DNA of 47,500 nucleotides from Zelonia costaricensis (lineage: Eukaryota > Euglenozoa > Kinetoplastea > Trypanosomatida > Trypanosomatidae). Below, piece after piece: positions 32,401 to 41,776 of the stretch. A program made the position numbers and the translations under genes. Positions within the stretch are counted from its first letter, which is position 1, and every line of letters begins with the position of its first letter. The notes below the pieces were generated by a model that ran no database searches, was not told the DNA's origin, and worked only from the letters and a program-made list of their open reading frames with translations. The DNA lies in contig JASAOO010003501.1 of NCBI GenBank assembly GCA_030849075.1, forward strand, positions 1-47,500, read 5' to 3'.

Positions 32401-35400
32401 CTCAGCCTCGCGGATCAGGAAGATCTGCTCGGGCAGCGTCACCCCCACCGCGGCGAAGTACGTGCGGACGTCGGCGGCATCGACGGCGTCGATGAGGGGC
32501 GGCACCGCCGGCTGCGTACGAGTCAGCGACGCGGGCACTGCCACCGCGGCAGGGGCGGCGGTATCTGCGGCTGCGGCCCCCGCTGCCAACGCGGCAGCAC
32601 CCTTCTTCGACTTTTGCTTTCCTCCCTTCATGGTGGCGCTCGTCTCCGTAGCCTTGCCAGGCACCACCGCCGCCACCGCCGCTGCTGCCGTCGCCGTCCC
32701 CGCTCCGGCCTCCACCTCAGGCACTGGTGCCGACAAGAGAGGTAGCACATTGCCGCTGTCCGTGCCGGATGGCAGCACGTCCGCACCTGGCGCGCATCGC
32801 TCGGTGAGTGTATCCGGGCCACCGTGCGGCACCACCGTCACGCGCGCTGTGGTTTCCTCGAACGCTGCATCGCGTGCCCCCTGCGCGGCGGCGAGAAACG
32901 AAGGCGCAAACGACGCGCTCGGCGACGCTACGCGTGTGCCCTCCGGGTCGGAGAAGTCGAGACTCGCCATGGAGTGCAGTGTGGCGGCGAGGGAGCTCGT
33001 GCTGCCCTGCGACGGTCGCCGTTCGCGCGCATCTGCAGGCGACATCGATCGCGGCTGCTGCGCCAGCACCTCAGCGGTTATGTGCGGTGCGGTGAGAGAG
33101 AGCCGACGCCGCTCTTCGTCCAGTGCCCCTTCTTTGTCACGGCCGGGGTCGAATGCCGCGGCGCCGTCACCCTCGTCGACACCGCGCGCCGCGCCCTCCC
33201 GCTGCCCGCTGCACACACCGGTTGCGGGACCTCCGCCCTGCGCGGAGGTCTCGGCGAAGGGGGAGCAGGGAGAAGACACGGGCAAGTTCGTGAAGAGTAG
33301 CGGCGATGTGACGCCGTCTGGGTGCAATGACAAGAGGCCGGCGTCGTGCGGACCAGCCGGCTTTGTGGTCGGGGTGGACAGCGCGGCGTGCGTCACCGTG
33401 GCCGGCGCCGCCTCGCAGTCCTGCGCCGAGTGCCTCCCGAACGGAGCCGTAAAAGAGACTCCCTTTGCCGAGCGCAGACTGTGCTCGAGGCTTGGCGGGT
33501 TCGGGCTCATCATCGACGCTGCCGGCAACGAAGGGATAGAGTGGAAGGAGCTGTTGGTCGGCCGATGCCACCCCATCGGGCGCACGCCTAGCGCTGAGTC
33601 AACGTCGACGTTGTTGTCTATGGGACTCGCCGACTCCCTCATCACCCCAGAGTCGCCACCACCACCTGCGGCAAAGCTGAACAGGCTCGTCACAATCGAC
33701 TCCGTGCCATGGCGGGTCTGGTCCACGTCCTGGGCACGGTAGAGGCCGTCGCGACGATTCATGGCTGAGTCCGTGTCGGCGCTCGGGCTGCTTGCGTGCG
33801 GCGTAGTGGCACCCGGTGGTGGGTTGACGTCGTGCCAGGAGACGGTGCGTGCGTGCAGCACTGGCCATCGGAGACCGTGTAGCGCCCCACCGCCCGAGCC
33901 AGCGGACTGTGTCGACAGCGCCGCGCCGCCGCCCTCGTCGCCGTCGTGCGTGTTGCGCGTGCTCTGGCCCGCGCTCGTGTCGTGAGCGCTGTCGTCGCCG
34001 ATGTCCGCACGGCGACGTGCCGCCATCGCTCTTGCTGCCTCCTCTTCCGCCGCGGCCGCACTCGCCTGCATCGCTTCGACGTGGTGGGGCCAGAGCCGCT
34101 CCATCCGGTGCTGCCGGTCCACACGCTGCATGTGTCGCCGCCGGGCCCGCCGCTCGTCGCGCGCGGTGAAGAAGCACAGATAGTTCTGTGCACCCGCACC
34201 GAAGCTGCGCGTCGCGTCCAACGTCAAGGCGCGCAGAAGCGCGCTGCGGTCGGCACCGATGACGTAGACGAGGCGCAGATCGTGCGCGCGGGGCCGGAGC
34301 GACGGCGCGGATGCCGCGGACTCGATGGGGGCCGCTGCTGTTCCACCCTCCGACGCCGCCGCATCAGCAGCAGGAACGGTGCCGTCACCGGTATTGTCCC
34401 GTGGAATGCGAATCGGAGCTGGGGTGGGGGCGCTCTTGAGCTGTCGCGGCGCACTGCCACTGCGCTTCTCCCCACCCAGCACAGCAGCCGGATCTGGGAC
34501 GGGCAAGGGCGCAATTAAGACAACATCGTCCGGCGCCACGTGCAGCGTGCCCGGTTGTGCCTCGGACGGAGGCGGTTGCCCTGCTGCGCCTGTCAGCGCT
34601 ACCAGACCGTCACAGCAAGGCGTCTGCGTGGCCACCAGCGATGATAACGTCGAGCTGAGGCTTTCCTCCTCTACCAGGCTGGCGTTCGCCCCCCCGTCCG
34701 GCGTCGAGGGCGCTGCGGAGTGCGTGACGTGGTTGCGGCTGGCACGTGCGCTAGGGGCGGGCTGCCCCGTCGTGAGGGTGGCGCGTTTGTTGTTCTCGCG
34801 CAGTCGACTGGCGAGCAGAAACTCAAGCGCTGCGTTGTTGGCGCTCGAGCTGCCGCTGCCGACCGTCGCGCCGAGCAGAGAAGACGCCGTGCCTGCCGGC
34901 AAGCTGCTTCCACCAGCCGCATTGCCCTCCACAGCGAGTGGACTAGCGGGGGCCGTAACGTAGATGTCTTGCACGTGCAACGGCGGCGGCAGCGTCAGCT
35001 GCAGTGCGTGTGGCGAGTCGCCGCTGCTGTTCGCCCCCCAGTCGCCGTGGCTACCCTCTGGGGTGAGAGAGGTGGACGAGGAGCGGTTGGGCGAGACATG
35101 CGAGGCGAACTGCGCGTCCTCGGGCACGGCGCTGTCGGTGAAGTCGTTCGATGTCTGCACCCACAGCGTCGCCTCCCTGTTGGCGCGCGATGGAGCAGCG
35201 GGGTGGGGCCGGGTGCCTCGCAGCCCGCGACCAGGGGGCGACGGCTCATCCACGCCATGCGGCACGGAGACGAGCATGGAGCTGCTGCCACGCGAGAGGA
35301 AGGCAGACATCGATGCCTCGGCCGACAGGTTCCCCCTACTCGCACTCCCACCAACACCACCAGCGCCGCCGACGCCCGCTGCCGTCGTTGTGCTCCCAAT

Positions 35401-37983
35401 GCTGCTGTTGGTGCTGCCGCGGCGCGCGGCGGGGTGGCCGTGACAGTGGCGGGGCGAGTTGTGGGAGCTGCGCCGCGGCGACCGCGGCAGCGACGACGTC
35501 GAGGCCGACGAGAGCGACGACGCGTGCAGCGACCTTCGTACGTCATGCCCAAGCCCACCGTAGCCGCTGCCGTCGCGCTCGGCACTCGGCGAGGAGCGGC
35601 GGTGACGCACCGCACCGTGCGCGGAGGGCACCGCGGTCGCCGCATCTCGCTTTAGCGCAGCGGCTCGGTGCTGAGACGACGGTGGCGACGCTGCCGCCGT
35701 CGTCGGCCGCGCTACCGCCTGCAACGCTGTCCACGTTGGCGGCTCGCTGTCACCGCGCCGCACGAGATGGCGCTCAGCCGTGAAGTGCACAGCGCACTGC
35801 AGGGACCTATAGCCCGGGCGCAGCGCCTGGGCCAGCCGCACTTGCTCCACTAGCGCCTCGAGCGCCACGATGGCGCTGTTGGAGATGCTGGTCGAGGCGC
35901 TGTCCGCTGCGCCGCTGCGCCAACCCTGACGCTTGCTGCGACTGCTCCTGAGCGACTCCCGCGGCGTGGAGGAGAACGATGCAGTGCGGCCCGCGTTGGT
36001 AGAGGGCGCTAGCACGAGGGAGCCGCCCGCGCTGACGGCCACGTTGATGCTGCTCGAGGCGAGAAGCGTGGAGCCTTGGCTCGTCAGCAGGCCCTGCCGC
36101 TGCTGCTGCTGAAGCAACATCGAGTCTGTGAGCGGCGTCGAGGTCGGCAGCTGGATCGGCTGCTGCTGACGGTGCCGTCGAGCCGAGCTCGACTGCGCTA
36201 AGCTGCACCTGGCCGCTGCGTAGAGGTCGTCAAGGCGCAGGGACGGCCAGCTGTCTGCGAGCAGCGGCACCCACGGCACCCGCGTGCGCACTGCGGCGCG
36301 GGTTGCCTGCCCGACGCCGCCCTTTGGATCGATGCGTCTGCTCGTGTCGACCGCTGCGGCCGCCGTGTGGTGGTGCTGTGACGCAGCGGGCGCCGTGCTC
36401 GTGAGGCCGATGCTGCTGTCGCTGCTTCCAGGCGCCGCACCCTTGCGAGTGGCACTCGCCCGCTTTCCGTGAGAGGCGGCGGCGCCATCACCTGGGGGAA
36501 GGGTGCCACTTTGCTCGTCAGCGCCGGCTGCCGTGTCCGCGAGCAGACCCTCCACCAGCGGACTGCCGGTGCCGTCATCTTCGTCATCGTCGTCCGCTTC
36601 GTGGACGTACTCGAGGTAGTGCGCCAGCATCGCTGCAATGCGCTGGGCCCGCTTCACGGACTTGCGATCGCACTGGGTGCGGTGCGCAATGGCCGTCTGC
36701 TCCGCCACGGCCGCCTCGAGGAGGCGCTGATAGTGAAGTGTGTAGGCGTACTTGACCGCGTCGAAGTCGAGCTGGTCCTGCTGGCGCAGCAGGTACGGTG
36801 CGGGAGGCGCCACGTGTCGCCGCCGCACCGCTGCGGTTTCCCTGTAGGCGCTCGTGAACGGTGGTGTGGAGGGCGATGCCGTGGTGGGCCAGGGCCGGCA
36901 CAGTTTCGCGCGGGTGCGCACGGGGACGGGCACAGCCGCAAGCTGATGCGCCACGACGACCTGCGTCTGTGAGCCGGCCGCCACTGGGTGGGGTGCGCTG
37001 CCGTAAGTGCTACCGTCGTACTCGCTGGACATTGCCGCAGCCGCAGCCGCAGCTACGGCGGTGGCAGCTGTGAGAGACGCAGGGGTGAGCTGATACTGCT
37101 TCAGCTGAAGACTCACTGTGGGCTGTCGCGTACCAGCCGTCGCACCGCCCGCGCTGCTCAGCGTGGGCGGGCTCGTGACACCGGTGCTGCCGTGACGATG
37201 TGCGTCGAGCCCCGGGGAGGTGGCACCTGAGCTCCTAGCGTCTGTGTTGCCCGATGCAGAGGTCGCCGGGGCAGACAGCGCTGTGGGGAGCAGCTCCAGC
37301 GGCAGTTGAAGACCCATCACCAGGCACTGCCCGTCCAGCTGCGGTGTCCACCAGGAGACAGCGGCAGCGGCAGCGGCGGCGGCGGCGGCCGAGGCGCAGG
37401 TACTCTCGCCGGCTCTGCCGTCGATCGGCACACGAACCGCGTCGTCGCTGTTCAAGGCGGCACTCGCGCCTGTCGGGACGACGCGCTGGTGCATTTCGGT
37501 GCCTGCTGCCCTATCACTCAGCGCCGCACGCCGGAGCGCGTCCCCGCCGCCCTTCTTCGTTCTGTTCTTCGTCTTGGACGATTTGCGCTTGAGCGTGTCG
37601 CTGGTGCTGGTCGCGAGGGTGGGGCTGAGTGGTGTGCCCGAGGTGGCGGAGTCGGGTGGGGAGGCCCTTATCGCCAGCGACGGGGCGATGCCTGGGTGAA
37701 CGTGCTCTAGCGACACCGGCGCCGCAGCCCTCTCCACCGGCGCGGGTGGCAGCTCGCCGCGCTGCAGGGCCTCTGCGGCGAGGAACTGCGGCACGGCCAT
37801 GTCGTGCAGCAGCCGCGTCAGCAGCGGAAAAAACGAGATTGCAAAGACGCGCTTGTTGTGGTGCTTGTACGCGTGCTTCATCAGGAGTAGCTGCGCCACC
37901 TGAACGAGGTGGCCCACGATCCATAGCCCGAGCACGACGAAGCTCGTCAGGCATACGGTGTCGATGAGGGCGGTGAAGGTCAT
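29440..37983 (-). CDS. Giant membrane-anchored RING-finger protein, putative E3 ubiquitin ligase
   Basis: 2847 residues. A hydrophobic segment lies at about residues 8-32 ([13 protein letters not shown]) and a weaker one ([14 protein letters not shown]) follows after a short basic stretch. At the C-terminus C2749, C2752, C2764, H2766, C2770, C2773, C2780 and C2783 form a complete C3HC4 RING with the spacing of the IAP/MAPL type (Cx2C-x11-CxH-x3-Cx2C-x6-Cx2C). Such RINGs recruit ubiquitin-charged E2 enzymes, so a membrane-tethered E3 ligase is likely; substrate and membrane are unknown. Most of the intervening 2700 residues are Ser/Ala/Gly/Arg-rich and probably disordered. Short ordered-looking islands include [38 protein letters not shown] and [20 protein letters not shown]. 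The ATG at 37983 is the first after a strong splice signal; a TTG two codons upstream is not needed. A 56-residue Pro/Gln/Arg-rich tail follows the RING. Confidence 0.85.
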   Translation of the reverse strand: [2847 protein letters not shown]

Positions 37984-40900
37984 TCGCAAGGTGGAGCTTG
38001 GCGTGGCGCCGTGATGCCGAAGAAGAAGAAGAAAAAAAAGAAGCGGCAGCCGCGCCGGTCAATTTGTGAAAGCGCCACTGACGTACTCCGCCCGTTTCGA
38101 CCGTTGCGGTCGGCGACGGGGCGGGGCAACGGCGGGGTCGGGGGACGAGCTTCTCCGGCAGGCCAGCCCCGCTGCAGGTAGAGAGAAGTGCTGTGAAACC
38201 AAAAGGAAAAGACAGTCTCAAGAACTGTGCGACTCAACAGCGGCGGACAAGACGCGTGGAGCGAAGCCGAGCACGGCTTGGAGGCAGAAGCCGAAGGGGG
38301 GGGGAGACGGCCGTAAAGGGATGTCGGCGTTGCAGACGAGAACAGGCGTGTGCAGCTAGCGACAAGACGAGCCGGGAGCAAGGAAGAAGAAAATGAAAAA
38401 CGGGCTTATCACTTCCGCCCTCCCGGTGAGCAACACCAGAAGCAGAGGGGGCGGGGCAAAGTGATGAAGAAAGAAGGGGGAGAGGGAGGCACACGGGGGT
38501 CAAACAAACGACTGACAGGCGAGCAAGCAGTTTTTTCTTCCTTCCACTGTTTCTCGCGCACAGGACGCGCGCTCACGTGTACGAACGACACCCACGCACG
38601 TCCCAGCTTGACTGAGAAGGAGCGAAGAGGAAGGCGGAGGGCGGCGAGGGCGGGCGGGCGAGAGGGGGGGGGGGGGGGGAAAGGCAAGCCCAGAAACAGA
38701 AGCGTAAAGCAGAGGCAACGGAACTACAGGAGCACTGGAAGAGGAAGCAAAAAAAAAAAAGAAGACAGAGGTAGTGCGGCACAAACACACACACACACAC
38801 AAAACTGATATACGAAGCGAGAGAGCTGATACCGCAATGACGAGATGGAAGAGGGAAGAAGGGAAAGCAGACTGGAACGTTGAAGTGCGTGTATCTGTGC
38901 GTATCTTTAGTGGAAGCAAAAGAGTCGCACCGTTGCTGCTCGTCCCTTTGATTCCCTCGCCCGCTGAAGAGGTTCCAAAAAAAAAAAAAACAGGAGGCGC
39001 GCCAGGCACAAGGTCAAAGCGCTGCGCGTGAGGCAGGGGGCGCGACAAGCCCTTCTACACGGCGCATTCAACGCAAACTGGCAACAACGGCAACAACAAT
39101 AATAGGGGGGCCGACGGAGGGCCCTTCGACACGCCGCAGCACGCGATTTCCCACTCAACAGCAGTGTAAGATGATGATGAAGAAGAAAAAGTCGCCGCAG
39201 CGTTGCTCGCCACTTTCCGTGCCTTGAGGTGGAAAGAGATGTCAACAAGCGAAAGGAAGCTAGACGCGCAGGCGCACAGAGAGCAGAGAGCAGAGAACGG
39301 TGGTGTTGAGCCGTGACTGTGGGTCGGGCGCGGAGCCGGTGCGCAGCAGCCGGTGCAGAAGCCCGCGCCGTGGCGCTTTTTGTTTTACGTGCGTCGACGT
39401 ATGTGTGTGTGGATGGGAAAGCGAGTACAGTGTGACTTCGTGTGTGGTGGTGTGGTGCGTGATGCGCGGAAGGCGAGTTCAATGAAAACGGGGAGGGAGG
39501 GAGGGGGGGGGCGTGCGGCCGAATGCGGAGCAGCTTTCCTCTCGCCGCTGGTGCAACAGCACTCTTCCCTCTTTCGGGTTTCTCTTTGTTTTCCCTTTTG
39601 CGGTGCACTTCCCTCCGTTTGTTGTTTGGTTTGTGGCGTGTTCGTTTTACCGGGAAGTGGGGTGTGCAGCGGAGGCAACAGAGAGAGAGAGAGAGAGAGA
39701 GAGGGGGAGGGGAGCGACGCGCGTAGAGAAGGAGAGAGAGAGCACTGGGGAGGCACCACAGGACTGTGTGCCGATGTGGCATCGATATCAGCGGTGAGCT
39801 GACCGCGACGGCAACGGAGGGGGGAGAAGCCGACGCAGGGCATCTCTTCCCCCCATCCTCTGCCTCTGCGCGCCGTGTCTTGACGAGGAGCGCGAGAGAA
39901 TGCCGTCGTTGAGGTGAGTGAATACAAAATGGTGGAGGGGGGGGTTCTTTACCTGGTTGTAAGGTCGAGCCGCGATACACACATACACACGTACACACGT
40001 ACGCACCCGCAAAGCTAAATCTATAGTTCTGCGGACGCAGCGCCCCCCCCCTTTCCAGTTGAAACCACCGCCTTCTGTTCGACGCTCCGCGCCACCCCCC
40101 GGGGGCGTAGGTGCCCGTTCCGCATATGCGGCCACAACGTTCACGGCTGCTTCGCATTATAGATCGATGCTGACCGGTGGGTCATGACGCGTGTGTTGCC
40201 GGCTTTCGTTTGCCTCCCGTTCGCGATTTCGGGCGGCGAGACGGCTGCAACCGCGCGCGGAGGGAGGGAAAGGGGAGGGGGGGGACAAGGGCCGGGGGAC
40301 GGTGGCGGTCGGAGAAGAGGAGGAGGTGATGGGCGACAGGATGAGAAGAGAGGCCCCAAAAGCAGTGGACTGTTCCACACTCTCACATCAACACAGGCAC
40401 ACTCCCGAGCAAGGTGAACCATACACGAGCGAAACGCCGAAACCCAAAGAGGGGAAAAATCCCCGAGAAAAAGAAAGAATGGGAGATGTGAGGGCGGCGG
40501 CAGAGTGAGGGAGCAGCCATCGTGCACCCCCCTTCACACACACAAATCCAAGACACGCGGACACACCATCGTGCTCGTAAAACAAGCTGGACCGTGACGA
40601 CCGGCCGCCTCCCCCCATACGATGTCACAAACACCGACAGCGTCCTCACGTCCACGCTTTACAGCGCCTCCTTTCCTCCTTCGCTCTGGCGTCCCGCCTT
40701 TGAGCATCGCGGCAGTGCACGTTGCGTCAAGTATGCGTCCCCTCGCCAGTACCCTCCCCCCTCCCTCCCGGCGTGGTCCGCTGCGACGCCGCTGCCAGCG
40801 AAAGCCTGTGTGTGCCATAGGCGGAAGAAGCAGCGAGAAAGGGGAAGAGGGGTGCGGTCGACGGCAGGAGCGGTTTGCAGAGAGCACGAGCGCACTCCCT

Positions 40901-41776
40901 CACGCGCAGAGACGATGGAGCAGATGAACACACACGCACACACAAACAAAGTGGAGAAAAGAACCTACAAGGACACCTGACCGATATGGAAGCAAGGCAG
41001 AAGGGAGCCTGCAACGGAGTCGAGTAAGACTGTGGCGGCGGTCTGTGCAGGCATGTTTGTGTTTGTGTGTGATCGGGGGGGGGGGGGAAGGTGATGGCGA
41101 GGAAAACAAAAGAGAGAGCGCTTAGCTCAACAGACGAAGCTCCGTAGGCGCAAAGAGGCCCTTCACACGACGAGAGTTGCCCGATAGCACCGATATGGAT
41201 TCAGAGACAATGGAAGAGAAGAGGCCGCAACACGTAAGACCGCGGCATCAACCGAGATGGCACGGCACGTACTTCGCCGTACTCACACACACGCAAACAC
41301 ATACATCCATCCATTCACACTCACACTCACACTCACACGCATAGACCCACGTCAAGATGCTAGCGGGATGTGGTACGCGAGACAGAACACAGCAGGCAGG
41401 GGGGGGGGCGGGCGCCTCCGTTAACAACAACAACAACAACAACCGCTCCTAGATCAGGAACAGCGGGAAGAGGGGTGCGCCGTGTGGTCGGGAGAACGGG
41501 AGAGATGTTCGATGGCGGTAGGCCAGTAAGGTGGGGGGGGGTGCAGGCGGGACGCGCAGGCGGCGCTGGTGTCCGTCTTCGCCGCTCTGCCGAGAGATCT
41601 CTAGTTCGCTTCTCTCCTTGTAGCTGATGCTCCCGCCCTTCATCAACCACCACCGCCGCGGCAAGAAGCGGTGCTGGCGATGGTGGATGGGCGGGGGGGG
41701 GGGAATGGAGGGGGGGAGGAGCAAGCGGACTTATCAAGCCCAGGAAATCACCTCAAAAAGTGCCTAGCGGCTCGCC
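37984..41776. other. 3.8-kb spacer between the Sec14-like and RING genes
   Basis: This is the longest gene-free stretch of the window. It should hold the Sec14-like gene's 3' UTR and the RING gene's very short 5' UTR. It contains GA repeats (39681-39703), four copies of TCACAC (41315-41338), CA repeats (about 38781-38801), and G homopolymers near 38666-38680, 41077-41088 and 41693-41702. Minus-strand open frames of up to 416 codons have no domain and translate pyrimidine-rich sequence. I found no tRNA or other RNA gene in it by eye. Confidence 0.55.
37997..38043 (-). promoter_or_regulatory. Predicted spliced-leader acceptor for the RING gene
   Basis: On the minus strand 38043-38019 is an unbroken 25-base pyrimidine tract (CTT repeats with a run of eight T). 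The first AG after it is at 37998-37997, leaving a 5' UTR of only 13 bases before the ATG at 37983. It is the cleanest splice signal in the window and fixes the start of the giant RING protein. Confidence 0.65.

Noticed and set aside
38907..40157. 416-codon minus-strand open frame
   Set aside because: It has the same pyrimidine-tract character, including His/Thr repeats from CA microsatellites; several overlapping frames look equally open.
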